Counted from the stretch's first letter, positions 24,575 to 37,310 are shown. The stretch is DNA of 64,000 nt from Paratractidigestivibacter sp003150175 (GCF_964283195.1 NZ_CAXYLH010000002.1); one strand, 5' to 3'. Notes: generated by a model not told the origin, from the sequence alone. Program-made: numbers and translations.

Positions 24575-27500
24575 TGCCCAAGCGCACCGACATCAAGAAG
24601 ATCCTCATCATCGGCTCCGGCCCCATCGTCATCGGCCAGGCCTGTGAGTTCGATTATTCCGGCACCCAGGCCTGCAAGGCCCTGCGCCAGGAGGGCTACG
24701 AGGTCGTCCTCGTGAACTCCAACCCGGCTACCATCATGACCGACCCGGAGACCGCCGACCGCACCTACATCGAGCCGATCACCGCCAACTCCGTCGCCAA
24801 GGTCATCGAGAAGGAGCGCCCCGACGCGCTTTTGCCCAACATGGGCGGCCAGACCGGCCTCAACTGCGCCGTCGCCCTCGCGCACGCCGGCGTGCTCGAG
24901 AAGTACAGCGTCGAGGTTATCGGCTGCGACATCGACTCCATCGAGACCGGCGAGGACCGCGAGCTGTTCGCCGCGGCCATGAAGGACATCGGCCTCGACG
25001 TGGCCAAGTCGGGAATCGCGCACACCATCGCCGAGTGCGAGGCCTGCGTGGACGAGCTCGGGGGCTACCCCGTGGTCATCCGCCCGTCCTTCACCCTGGG
25101 CGGCGCCGGCGGCGGCATCGCCTACGACCACGACGACCTGCTGCGCATCTGCGAGCAGGGCCTTGCGCTCTCGCCCGAGACCGAGGTCCTCGTCGAGCAG
25201 TCCATTGAGGGCTGGAAAGAGATCGAGATGGAGGTCATGCGCGACGTCGCCGGCAACGGCGTCATCGTCTGCTCCATCGAGAACCTCGACCCGATGGGCG
25301 TCCACACCGGCGACTCCATCACCGTGGCTCCCTGTCAGACGCTCAACGACTACGAGCTCCAGCGCCTGCGCGACTATTCCATCGCCATCCTCGAGCGCGT
25401 CGGCGTCGCCTGCGGCGGCTCCAACGTGCAGTTCGCGGTGAACCCCGAGGACGGCCGCGTCATCGTCATCGAGATGAACCCCCGCGTGAGCCGCTCCTCC
25501 GCCCTGGCCTCGAAGGCCACGGGCTTCCCCATCGCGAAGATGGCGGCGCTTCTTTCCGTCGGCTACACGCTTGACGAGATCCAGAACGACATCACGCACT
25601 CCACGCCCGCCTGCTTCGAGCCCTCCATCGACTACTGCGTGGTCAAGATCCCGCGCTTCGCGTTCGAGAAGTTCAAGGGCGCGAGCGACCGCCTGAGCAC
25701 CCGCATGAAGGCCGTCGGCGAGGTTATGGCCATCGGCTCCACCTTCGAGGAGGCTATGCAGAAGGCCATGAGGTCGCTCGAGCAGGGTCACGCCGGCCTC
25801 GGCGCGGATGGCAACGACGACTTTGAAGAGGAGAACTTCGCCCAGAAGGTCTCCACTCCGACCCCGGAGCGAATCCTCTACGTGGCCGAGGCCCTTCGCC
25901 GCGGCTGGTCGGTCGAGCAAGTTTTCGCCGCCACGAAGATCGACCAGTGGTTCCTCCACCGCATCGCCGATATCGTCGCCGCTGAGGGCCGCATCCGCGA
26001 GCTGGGGCTTTCCGGCCTTGACGCCGAGCACATGCTCGCCGCCAAGCAGATGGGCTTCTCGGATGCGCAGATCGCGCACCTCACCGGGCAGCGCGAGGAC
26101 ACCGTTCGCGCGATCCGCGAGGTGCTGGGCGTTCGCCCGCTCGTCAAGACGGTCGACACCTGCGCCGGCGAGTTCGCGAGCCGCACCTCTTACCACTACT
26201 TCACCTACGAGCGCGGCGGTGCCTCGGAGTTCCGCGAGGCGACCAAGCCCCGCGCGGTCATTCTCTCGGCCGGCCCCAACCGCATCGGGCAGGGCATCGA
26301 GTTCGACTACTGCTGCTGCCACGCGGCCTACGCCCTGGAGGCCAAGGGCTACGAGACCGTCATGGTCAACTGCAACCCGGAGACCGTCTCCACCGACTAC
26401 GACACCTCCGACCGACTCTACTTCGAGCCGCTGACCTTCGAGGACGTGATGAACATCATCGAGGTCGAGCGCCCCGAGGGCGTCATCGTCACGCTCGGCG
26501 GCCAGACCCCCATCAATCTCGCCAAGCGCTTGAAGGCCGCGGGCGTCCCCATCATGGGCACGCAGCCTGAGGCCATCGACCTCGCCGAGGACCGCGACCG
26601 CTTCGCCGCGCTGCTCGATAAGCTCGAGATCGCCTACCCGCCCTCGTCGACCGCCGAGACCGTGGCCGACGCCAAGGCCGTCGCCCGCCGCGTGGGCTAC
26701 CCCTTGCTCGTCCGCCCGAGCTATGTGCTCGGCGGCCGCGGCATGGGCATCGTCTACGACGACGACGACCTCGTGAAGTACATGGGAGAGGCCACCAAGG
26801 TGAGCCCTGACCACCCGGTCTACCTCGATGCCTTCCTCGAGGACGCCATCGAGCTCGACGTCGACGCCCTGTGCGACGACGAGGAGTGCTACGTCGGCGC
26901 GGTCCTCGAGCACATTGAGGAGTGCGGCATCCACTCGGGCGACTCCGCCTGCTGCTTCCCGCCCTTCTCGCTCTCGGACGCCATCGTGGCAAAGATCCGC
27001 GAGACCACCCGCAAGCTCGCGCTCTCGTGCCACATCCGCGGCCTCTTGAACGTCCAGTACGCCGTCCGCGACGAGCAGGTCTTCGTCATCGAGCTGAACC
27101 CGCGCGCGAGCCGCACGGTGCCGTTCTCGTCCAAGGCCACGGGCGTGAGCCTCGCCAAGTACGCCGTGCGCATCATGAGCGGCGAGAAGATCCGCGACCT
27201 CGGCCTGCCATCGGAGGACGCCGATCGCGGCTACTACGCCGTCAAGGAGGCCGTCATGCCTTGGAGCCGCTTCCCGGGCGCCGACGTCACCCTGGGGCCC
27301 GAGATGAAGTCCACGGGCGAGGTCATGGGCCTTGACGTGACCTTCCCCAAGGCCTACGCGAAGACCCGCGAGGCCATCGACTACGACGTCCCGCAGTCCG
27401 GCACCGTCTTCCTCAGCGTCTGCGACCGCGACAAGCGCTCCATCGCCCCTGTGGCGCTCTCGCTTCTGCACCTGGGCTACGACCTCGTGGCCACGAGCGG

Positions 27501-27798
27501 GACGGCAAAGACTCTCAAGGCCGCCGGCATCCCCTGCGAGGTCGTCAGGAGGATATCCGAGGCGAGCCCGAACATCGGGGACATGCTCGCCGAGGGCAAG
27601 ATCAGCTTCATGGTCAACACCCCGCACGGGCACCGCTCCCGCGGCGACGGCGCCGTCCTGCGCTCGGAGGCCGTGAGCCGCGGCATCGACATGGCGACGA
27701 CCATGTCCGGTGCGGTGGCGCTCGTCCAGGCCATCAGCGCCCTGCGCCAAGGCCCGCTCGACGTATATGCCCTGCAGGACCTGCCCCAGGCCCGCTAG
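24574..27798 (+). CDS. carB: Carbamoyl-phosphate synthase large subunit
   Basis: Makes carbamoyl phosphate from bicarbonate, ammonia and two ATP. The 1074-residue length and the duplicated architecture are standard. The first ATP-grasp half starts KKILIIGSGPIVIGQACEFDYSG and an oligomerisation region lies around residues 400-550. The second half begins with RAVILSAGPNRIGQGIEFDY. The final 130 residues form the MGS-like allosteric domain. (Segments quoted are longer than one motif; key marks are the two GSGP/GPNRIGQG loops.) It is coupled to carA by a one-base overlap. Confidence 0.97.
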   Translation: MPKRTDIKKILIIGSGPIVIGQACEFDYSGTQACKALRQEGYEVVLVNSNPATIMTDPETADRTYIEPITANSVAKVIEKERPDALLPNMGGQTGLNCAVALAHAGVLEKYSVEVIGCDIDSIETGEDRELFAAAMKDIGLDVAKSGIAHTIAECEACVDELGGYPVVIRPSFTLGGAGGGIAYDHDDLLRICEQGLALSPETEVLVEQSIEGWKEIEMEVMRDVAGNGVIVCSIENLDPMGVHTGDSITVAPCQTLNDYELQRLRDYSIAILERVGVACGGSNVQFAVNPEDGRVIVIEMNPRVSRSSALASKATGFPIAKMAALLSVGYTLDEIQNDITHSTPACFEPSIDYCVVKIPRFAFEKFKGASDRLSTRMKAVGEVMAIGSTFEEAMQKAMRSLEQGHAGLGADGNDDFEEENFAQKVSTPTPERILYVAEALRRGWSVEQVFAATKIDQWFLHRIADIVAAEGRIRELGLSGLDAEHMLAAKQMGFSDAQIAHLTGQREDTVRAIREVLGVRPLVKTVDTCAGEFASRTSYHYFTYERGGASEFREATKPRAVILSAGPNRIGQGIEFDYCCCHAAYALEAKGYETVMVNCNPETVSTDYDTSDRLYFEPLTFEDVMNIIEVERPEGVIVTLGGQTPINLAKRLKAAGVPIMGTQPEAIDLAEDRDRFAALLDKLEIAYPPSSTAETVADAKAVARRVGYPLLVRPSYVLGGRGMGIVYDDDDLVKYMGEATKVSPDHPVYLDAFLEDAIELDVDALCDDEECYVGAVLEHIEECGIHSGDSACCFPPFSLSDAIVAKIRETTRKLALSCHIRGLLNVQYAVRDEQVFVIELNPRASRTVPFSSKATGVSLAKYAVRIMSGEKIRDLGLPSEDADRGYYAVKEAVMPWSRFPGADVTLGPEMKSTGEVMGLDVTFPKAYAKTREAIDYDVPQSGTVFLSVCDRDKRSIAPVALSLLHLGYDLVATSGTAKTLKAAGIPCEVVRRISEASPNIGDMLAEGKISFMVNTPHGHRSRGDGAVLRSEAVSRGIDMATTMSGAVALVQAISALRQGPLDVYALQDLPQAR

Positions 27799-27862
27799 TC
27801 CCTGCAAGACTCTTCGCAGGCTCGTTGAGCCCGCCGGATCAGCACCAGCCCTACTTGTCTTT

Positions 27863-27896
27863 GGAGGCCCCTGCGCGATCGTGCGCGGGGGCCTCC
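27863..27896 (+). terminator. Hairpin after carB
   Basis: Fourteen-base arms GGAGGCCCCTGCGC (27863-27876) and GCGCGGGGGCCTCC (27883-27896) with one G-T pair. No T-run follows, so termination may be incomplete or factor-assisted. Confidence 0.6.
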
Positions 27897-27935
27897 TCGC
27901 CACGGCGGCGCGCCTCTGTGCAAATCCCATGTCGT

Positions 27936-27964
27936 TTGGGGTTTTTCTCGTAATTTGTTATTAT
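27936..27964 (+). promoter_or_regulatory. Promoter of tRNA-Leu
   Basis: TTGGGG (27936-27941), 17 bases, TATTAT (27959-27964), then 20 bases to the tRNA. The region is AT-rich compared with its surroundings. Confidence 0.55.
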
Positions 27965-27984
27965 TGGACGGCTGTGCGACCACT

Positions 27985-28071
27985 GCGGGCGTGGCGGAAC
28001 TGGTAGACGCGCTGGATTTAGGTTCCAGTGGGGGAGACTCCGTGAAGGTTCGAGTCCTTTCGCCCGCACCA
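27985..28071 (+). tRNA. tRNA-Leu (TAG)
   Basis: An 87-base class II tRNA with a long variable arm. Acceptor GCGGGCG / CGCCCGC, anticodon arm GCTGG-ATTTAGG-TTCCAG with anticodon TAG, T-loop TTCGAGT, encoded CCA. Confidence 0.96.
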
Positions 28072-28135
28072 TCGCAGCAACATAGGAACTAGCTGGCGGG
28101 GAAGGCCCGCCGGAGCACGAGACACTGGAGGAACG

Positions 28136-29476
28136 TTGAACATCACCGTCACCGAGCCGCAGCGCGAGGAGAACACGCTGACCGCCGAGGTCACCGTCGC
28201 CGCTTCCGACGTCAATGCCGCCATCAAGAACACCTACAAGCAGATCGCCCAGCAGTACAAGTTCCAGGGCTTCCGCCGCGGCAAGGCTCCCCGTCCCGTC
28301 ATCGACGCCATGATGGGCAAGGAGGGCGTCATCGCCCAGGCCACCAACGACTTCCTCAACTCCCTCGAGCCCGCCGTGCTCGAGGAGATGGACGTCACCC
28401 CTGTCGGCCGCCTCTCGTTCGGCGACGAGCCCGAGCTCCTCGTCGAGGGCTCCGAGTACAAGGCCAACGTCAAGGTCGAGGTGCGCCCGCAGGTCGAGCT
28501 CGAGAGCTACGACGCCCCCGAGGTCAACATGCCCCCCGAGGAGGCCACCGACGCCGAGGTCGACTGGCAGATCAAGCAGCTCCTCTCTTACCAGACCACC
28601 TATGAGGACACCGACGAGGACCGCGAGGTCGCCGAGGGCGACATCGTCAACGTCACCATCGAGGACGTCCAGGGCGCAGGCCACCTCGCCGGCGAGAACA
28701 AGACCGTCTTCCTCAACGGCCAGCAGGTCCCCGCTGAGCTCCAGGCCGGCATCGTCGGCATGAAGAAGGGCGAGACCAAGGACGTCGAGTGGACCCACAG
28801 CCACGAGCACGACGGCGAGACCCTCTCGCACGACTTCAAGGTCAAGGTCACCCTCAACGCCATCAAGAAGGCCGTCGTCCCCGAGCTCTCCGACGAGCTC
28901 GTCAAGAAGTCCTTCGGCTATGACGACGTCGACGCCTTCAAGGCCGCCGTCAAGGAGGAGATCGAGGCCGACAAGAAGCACACGCTTCCCGACCTCAAGG
29001 AGGACCGCGTCGTCGAGGCCATGGGCAAGCAGGTCAAGCTCGATGAGGTCCCCGAGAACTACAAGAACGAGATCTTCAACGAGCTCGCCCAGGAGTTCCT
29101 GGCCCAGCTCCAGCGCCAGAACATCAGCCTCGACATGTACCTGCGCGCCCGCGGAGTGAAGTCCGACGACTTCATCGCCGATCTCCACGAGCAGGCCGAC
29201 GAGCGTGCCCGTCAGTCCCTCGCCCTCGACGCCGTCGCCGAGAAGCTCGGCCTCGAGGCCTCCGATGAGGACGTCGACAACGAGTTCGCCCGCGCCGGCA
29301 TCAAGGACGTCAAGTCCACCGTCGCGCAGTGGAAGAAGGAGGGCCGCCTCCCGGCCATCCGCGACTCCATCAAGCGTACCAAGGCCCTCGATTGGCTGGT
29401 CGAGAACGCCAAGGTGACCGTCAAGGACGAGGTGGCCGAGCGCGCCGCCGAGGCCGAGGCGGCCGACGCCGAGTAG
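28136..29476 (+). CDS. tig: Trigger factor
   Basis: Ribosome-bound chaperone with prolyl isomerase activity that meets nascent chains at the exit tunnel. The 446 residues comprise the N-terminal ribosome-binding domain with the GFRRGKAP signature (residues 43-50). An FKBP-type isomerase domain follows at about 155-240 (EGDIVNVTIE, GMKKGE), and then the helical substrate-binding C-domain. The tail is Ala/Glu-rich. The TTG at 28136 is supported by a GGAGGA site and by the immediate NITVTEP start. It heads the tig-clpP-clpX cluster, a common actinobacterial and firmicute arrangement linking folding and proteolysis. Confidence 0.95.
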   Translation: MNITVTEPQREENTLTAEVTVAASDVNAAIKNTYKQIAQQYKFQGFRRGKAPRPVIDAMMGKEGVIAQATNDFLNSLEPAVLEEMDVTPVGRLSFGDEPELLVEGSEYKANVKVEVRPQVELESYDAPEVNMPPEEATDAEVDWQIKQLLSYQTTYEDTDEDREVAEGDIVNVTIEDVQGAGHLAGENKTVFLNGQQVPAELQAGIVGMKKGETKDVEWTHSHEHDGETLSHDFKVKVTLNAIKKAVVPELSDELVKKSFGYDDVDAFKAAVKEEIEADKKHTLPDLKEDRVVEAMGKQVKLDEVPENYKNEIFNELAQEFLAQLQRQNISLDMYLRARGVKSDDFIADLHEQADERARQSLALDAVAEKLGLEASDEDVDNEFARAGIKDVKSTVAQWKKEGRLPAIRDSIKRTKALDWLVENAKVTVKDEVAERAAEAEAADAE

Positions 29477-29506
29477 CATACCTGCTCGATCCGCACCAGC
29501 TTTGTC

Positions 29507-29539
29507 AGCCCCGAGCGAGCATCCGGCCCGCTCGGGGCT
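29507..29539 (+). promoter_or_regulatory. Intergenic hairpin between tig and clpP
   Basis: Perfect 11-base arms AGCCCCGAGCG (29507-29517) and CGCTCGGGGCT (29529-29539), with no T-run. It may attenuate read-through from tig into clpPX or protect transcript ends. Confidence 0.6.
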
Positions 29540-29564
29540 TCGTGTACAACCTCTAGGAGGGTAT

Positions 29565-30185
29565 ATGCACAACCCGACGAACATCCCCCTGATTCCCTAT
29601 GTCGTGGAGCAGACCCCGCGCGGCGAGCGCAGCTTCGACATCTACTCCCGACTGCTCAACGACCGCATCGTCTTCCTCGGCGAGGAGGTCACCCGCGACT
29701 CCGCGAACCTCGTCATCGCGCAGCTCCTCTTCCTCGAGAGCCAGGACCCCGATAAGGACATCTCGCTTTACGTGAACTCGCCCGGCGGCGACGTCTACGC
29801 GGGCCTCGGCATCATCGACACGATGAACTTCATCAAACCCGACGTCTCGACCATCTGCGTGGGCATGGCCGCCTCCATGGGCGCGGCCATCCTGGCCTGC
29901 GGAGCCAAGGGCAAGCGCCTGAGCCTCCCCAACTCGATGATCCTCATCCACCAGCCGAGCTCCGGCGTCTCCGGCCAGCAGACCGACATCCAGATCGTCG
30001 CCGACGAGACCCGCTGGATCCGCCAGAAGCTCAACCAGATGCTCGCCGACGCAACCGGCCAGCCGATCGACCGCATCAACGCGGACACCGAGCGCGACAA
30101 TTACATGCGCGCCGCAGAGGCCTGCGAGTACGGCCTCGTCGACAAGGTCATCTCTTCCCGTAACGACCCGGCTTCCCAGGAGTAG
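29565..30185 (+). CDS. clpP: ATP-dependent Clp protease proteolytic subunit
   Basis: Serine peptidase that forms the tetradecameric chamber fed by ClpX. The 206-residue protein has the catalytic Ser in GMAASMGAAI (near residue 105) and the His in LIHQPSSGVSGQQTD (near 130), plus the YVNSPGGDVYAGLG segment that shapes the active site. The ATG at 29565 has a TAGGAGGG site; the frame upstream is not coding. clpX follows after three bases. Confidence 0.96.
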   Translation: MHNPTNIPLIPYVVEQTPRGERSFDIYSRLLNDRIVFLGEEVTRDSANLVIAQLLFLESQDPDKDISLYVNSPGGDVYAGLGIIDTMNFIKPDVSTICVGMAASMGAAILACGAKGKRLSLPNSMILIHQPSSGVSGQQTDIQIVADETRWIRQKLNQMLADATGQPIDRINADTERDNYMRAAEACEYGLVDKVISSRNDPASQE

Positions 30186-30188
30186 CAG

Positions 30189-31517
<1,329 letters not shown>

Positions 31518-31549
31518 GTCGAAGTTTCTGCTTGTGGCTTTACCGTTTG

Positions 31550-31654
31550 CGGCTCGGATCTTGTGTTTGTTCTCAAACAGTCCTGCTCGCACGGAGTCCA
31601 CATTTAGTGGACTCCGGCTCGTGCGGAACTGCGCCAAACACAAGATCCGAGCCG
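31550..31654 (+). repeat. Nested stem-loop element, family 1, copy A (sense to clpX)
   Basis: Outer stem GGCTCGGATCTTGTGTTTG (31551-31569) pairs fully with 31635-31653 and extends by C31550-G31654. Inside are a conserved left core (CTCAAACAGTCCT then CTCGCAC), an inner stem GGAGTCCAC-attta-GTGGACTCC (31593-31615), and a conserved right core GGCTCGTGCGGAACTGCGC (31616-31634). CAGTCC (left) and GGAACTG (right) pair with one bulged A. GTTTTTG follows, so this copy could also terminate clpX transcription. Copies B and C share the cores but have different stems. This copy, B, C and short spacers fill the 487-base gap after clpX; no gene is visible there. Confidence 0.85.
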
Positions 31655-31714
31655 TTTTTGTCAATCAGCGGCAAAAGCCCAAGCGTAGGCTCCCGACTGG
31701 CCCGGGTCCTCGCT

Positions 31715-31799
31715 TTTGCCTCTGGCGCAGTTCCGCATGAGCCTAACGCGACTCAACGTCGCGTTCGTGCGAAGAGGACTGTCCGAGTTCAGAGGCAAA
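31715..31799 (-). repeat. Nested stem-loop element, family 1, copy B
   Basis: Read on the minus strand it repeats the family plan. A 10-base outer stem TTTGCCTCTG (31715-31724) pairs with 31790-31799. The left core is GGACAGTCCT then TTCGCAC. The inner stem is AACGCGAC / GTCGCGTT (31745-31752 with 31758-31765). The right core is GGCTCATGCGGAACTGCGC. The stem sequences are unrelated to those of A and C, while the cores match. The outer stem is the shortest of the three copies. Confidence 0.8.
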
Positions 31800-31863
31800 T
31801 CGTGGGCTGCGTGCGTGCGGGCCACCCTATGTTCTCGCGATTGAGCTGCTTATACCTTGCCGA

Positions 31864-31974
31864 AGAGGCCCTGGGTTTCTCTTCACGCGCAGTTCCGCAT
31901 GAGCCGGGGGCCACTTAATGTGGCCCCCGTGCGAGTCAGGACTGTTTGAGCATGAAGAGAAACCCAGGGCCTCT
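31864..31974 (-). repeat. Nested stem-loop element, family 1, copy C (sense to the glycosyltransferase gene)
   Basis: Read on the minus strand: a perfect 22-base outer stem (31864-31885 with 31953-31974), left core GCTCAAACAGTCCT then CTCGCAC, inner stem GGGGGCCAC-loop-GTGGCCCCC (31906-31928), right core GGCTCATGCGGAACTGCGC. Compared with copy A the cores are nearly identical while both stems differ in sequence and remain fully paired. It begins 31 bases after the stop codon of the glycosyltransferase gene. Confidence 0.85.
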
Positions 31975-32004
31975 CCCCAGCGGTAAGGGATATGCAGCGA
32001 CCCT

Positions 32005-33129
32005 CTACAGGTTCTGTCCACCGAGGGCGTTGTAGGCCTTGATGATGGCCGCGCGACGCTTGGAGCCGCCGGGGCAGGTCTTGTCGAAGGCGGGCATGAT
32101 GCCCTTGTAGAGGGCGATGACCTGCGCGCGCTTGGCGAGGCCCTTCGCGGTGGCACGGGAGTCCTCGAGCTGCGCGCGGATCTCCTCGAGGTAAGGGGAG
32201 CGGCGCGCGTACTTCCAAAATAGATCCGCCCCGTCGGCGTCAGGGTAGAGCCACGGGCGGTTGTCCGGTCCCGCGAAGTGGACGATCCTCGGGTCGCGGC
32301 GGGCCTCGTCGTACTCGGCGCGAACATCGGGCGCAGCGTTAGAGACGATGTGGGTGCGGCGCAGGTGCTGCCAGTCCATGAGGTAGTTCCACTTCATGGG
32401 GATGCGCACGTAGTGGCCGTTCACGACCTTGTTGAGCACGTCTTGGTCGAGCCAGCGCCACATGCGCTCGGTGCTGATGCGCAGGAACTCCTCGGCGGTC
32501 ACGGTGCGCCTGAGCTCGGCGAGGTTCATAAGCAGGACGCCTGCCTGGAAGTAGTCGTGCGGGTCGTCCATGCCGAGCTCGTCGTGGAGGTAGGGCCCGA
32601 CCGAGACGTCGTAGCCGTCGATCTGGCCGAGCGTGTCCGCGTCGCGGGTGGCGCCGAGCTTGTAGCCCTCGACGTCGTAGTCGTAGAGCTCCGCGATGTC
32701 GGCGTTCACGATGAGGTCCGAGTCGAGGTAGATGGCCTTGCCCACGTTGGGCAGGAGCTGCGGCGCGAGCAGACGGTAGTAGGTCTCGGGGCGGAAGTGG
32801 CCGTGGTGGGGGAGCTTGATGTCGCCGAGCGCAGAGTCGACGTCGAGGAAGCCGATGCCGACGTTCGCCTCCTTGGTCTGGCGCGTGAGCGTGACCATGC
32901 TGGTGGGGGAGAGATCCCTCGTGAGGACGATGATGTCGTAGCGGCGGCTGTGGCTCGCGTTGTCGACGATTGACTGAGTGGCGACCGAGAGGTACGGGAC
33001 GAAGCTCTCGCTGCAGGCGAACACGATGACGACGTCGTTCAGCGGCAAGTCAAGGCCGGTGGAGGACGTCGAGAGCATGGTCGCGCCCAAAGGGGCGCTC
33101 TGGTTCTCCGTGTTCTTGTGTAGAGGCAT
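32005..33129 (-). CDS. Glycosyltransferase family 8 protein
   Basis: A 374-residue retaining sugar transferase of the GT-A fold. It shows the GT8 start DVVIVFACSESFVPYLSVA, the metal-binding DxD in AIYLDSDLIVNADI (near residue 140), the DYFQAGVLLMNL segment and a C-terminal IVHFAGPDNRPW segment with the conserved His and Gly-Pro. No membrane segment is seen, so it probably acts at the cytoplasmic face on surface polysaccharide or lipid acceptors. The ATG at 33129 is used; a TTG at 33147 with an AAAGGG site would add six residues. It is a lone gene and no other glycan genes are adjacent. The acceptor is unknown. Confidence 0.85.
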   Translation of the reverse strand: MPLHKNTENQSAPLGATMLSTSSTGLDLPLNDVVIVFACSESFVPYLSVATQSIVDNASHSRRYDIIVLTRDLSPTSMVTLTRQTKEANVGIGFLDVDSALGDIKLPHHGHFRPETYYRLLAPQLLPNVGKAIYLDSDLIVNADIAELYDYDVEGYKLGATRDADTLGQIDGYDVSVGPYLHDELGMDDPHDYFQAGVLLMNLAELRRTVTAEEFLRISTERMWRWLDQDVLNKVVNGHYVRIPMKWNYLMDWQHLRRTHIVSNAAPDVRAEYDEARRDPRIVHFAGPDNRPWLYPDADGADLFWKYARRSPYLEEIRAQLEDSRATAKGLAKRAQVIALYKGIMPAFDKTCPGGSKRRAAIIKAYNALGGQNL

Positions 33130-33360
33130 TCTCAGGTGCTTGATCAACGTCTATGCCCTTTGCTTTGCTCTAGCGGTCACGACAACCTAAAACTATACCT
33201 TTTTGGGCTTCGCGCCGTCTTGCATTTCGGTCACCTTCGCATGGCCGGCTCGGTTGCGGCGCGATCCTTGCAGGGGGCGCCGCGTGTCCCGGTGGATGAG
33301 GAGAGAAGCCCCTGACGCCCGTCTTTATGGCGAGCCGCATCGTTCTCCCTCGGTCTCGGC

Positions 33361-34080
33361 TCAGAAAAGCCTCGCGGACCGGGGGTCCCAGCCGGGCCGA
33401 AGCGCCTGCAGGGTCTGGGCGGCGCGGTCGAGCGAGGCGGCTATGTTCGCCGCGCAGGTCGCGTCTCCCTCGTGCTCCGGCAGGTCGGTCTCGAGCAGGA
33501 GACGGTCGGTCGGCACCTGCCTTGCGTATTCACGGCCGCGTCGGGTGGCCAGCATACGCTCGCCGACGGAGAACCAGCAGTCCGCCTCCCGGGCTCGGAC
33601 GAGCTCCTCGGAGGTCCCGCTGAACCAATGGAAGATGCAGCGGCAGGAGGCGAGCGCGCCTGTGCGATCGAGGACGTCGAGGCAGGTGCCCGCAGAGCGC
33701 ACCGCGTGGACGGAGATCGTCTTTCCGCCGTAGGAGCACCCCTCGGCCACGGCCTCGAAGACCCGGAGCTGGTCCTTCTTCGTGGCGACGTGGGCGCGGC
33801 CGAAGTCGAGGCCGACCTCGCCGACCCAGTCCGTGCCCTCTATCGCGGAGGCGATCTTCTCCGCATCGGTGCCGCCATCTACGAACCACGGGTGCATACC
33901 GGCGGCCACGCGGACGTCGTCAAAGCCGTTTAGCTGCGATATCGCGTGTTGGTAGCCTTCCGGCGACACCGTGCAGCAGAGCATCCGGAGGCCGAGCCGC
34001 CCCGCGTTCGCGGCCGCCCTTGCGGGCTCAGCGAGCCAATCGAGGTGGACATGCGCGTCGAAGAGCCGAGCTTCCCCCAT
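33361..34080 (-). CDS. TatD-family metal-dependent hydrolase
   Basis: A 239-residue TIM-barrel hydrolase. The metal ligands of the TatD family are visible: FDAHVHLDW (HxH, near residue 9), AGMHPWF, VGEVGLDFG (Glu near 92), ISVHAVRS, CIFHWFSGT and LLETDLPEH. TatD proteins are magnesium- or zinc-dependent nucleases or phosphoesterases. This one is shorter than the usual 255-265 residues and lacks the conserved tail, so its nuclease role is uncertain. The ATG at 34080 directly precedes the first motif; the ribosome site is weak. It is divergent from valS with a 96-base spacer. In other bacteria TatD commonly neighbours an aminoacyl-tRNA synthetase. Confidence 0.82.
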   Translation of the reverse strand: MGEARLFDAHVHLDWLAEPARAAANAGRLGLRMLCCTVSPEGYQHAISQLNGFDDVRVAAGMHPWFVDGGTDAEKIASAIEGTDWVGEVGLDFGRAHVATKKDQLRVFEAVAEGCSYGGKTISVHAVRSAGTCLDVLDRTGALASCRCIFHWFSGTSEELVRAREADCWFSVGERMLATRRGREYARQVPTDRLLLETDLPEHEGDATCAANIAASLDRAAQTLQALRPGWDPRSARLF

Positions 34081-34176
34081 TTGTCCATTCCCATCTGTGC
34101 ACGTGGTATCCTGTACGGTTGTTATACCTGCTTTTACAGACGTTTGCCCACGAGGCGCAACGCGAGGAGATTTACC

Positions 34177-36864
<2,688 letters not shown>

Positions 36865-36887
36865 AAGTCGAGCCCCTCGACAGGTCC

Positions 36888-36971
36888 GGCGCCCCGCCGG
36901 GGCTTCTCGCAAAGCTACGAGTGCAAAGAGCGCGCTCAAAGAGCTTTGCCGAGAAGCCCCGGTGGGGCGCC
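36888..36971 (+). repeat. Nested stem-loop element, family 2, copy D (sense to valS)
   Basis: A 22-base outer stem (36888-36909 with 36950-36971, one G-T pair) encloses CAAAGCT (36910-36916) paired with AGCTTTG (36942-36948), and an inner region with GAGCG-CGCTC. TTCTTTCTC follows, so it can act as the valS terminator. Copy E, on the other strand, shares the GGGGCTTCTCG part of the stem and the inner CAAAGCTACG ... CAAAGAGCTTTGC core. Confidence 0.85.
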
Positions 36972-37310
36972 TTCTTTCTCTGACCCGTATTGTTTGCGAC
37001 AAGTGATCTGGGCATTGGGCGATCGCGGCGGAGAAGGGCTTCCGGTACAGTGGCGCGTGGGAGGGCCCTGGAAGTCCCCGCTCAGTGTTGCGTCGGGAGG
37101 CCTGGGCTTGGTTGTGCGACCAGTCTTCGGATGGCGCAAATCGCGGGTTCATTTCAGTTGGCTTTGACTGGAAGTCGCTGTTAACACATGGTTCGCCGGT
37201 CAGTATCGCAAATAGCTTTGCAGCGGAGCTTGACCGCCTGATTGGCCGGCAACGGGAGAGGGCAAGGCTCCTTCCCTTGATGTGAAGGGCAAATTCGTTG
37301 TTAGCCAGAG
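36972..37310. other. Spacer between the two family 2 elements, no recognised gene
   Basis: This 339-base stretch is less GC-rich than the flanking genes and has only short open frames (up to 73 codons) without good ribosome sites. One frame ends in a protein-like but unrecognised stretch (AAELDRLIGRQRERARLLPL near 37225-37284). It could be a gene remnant. A small CCCTT-gatgtg-AAGGG hairpin lies at 37274-37289. I see nothing else. Confidence 0.5.
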
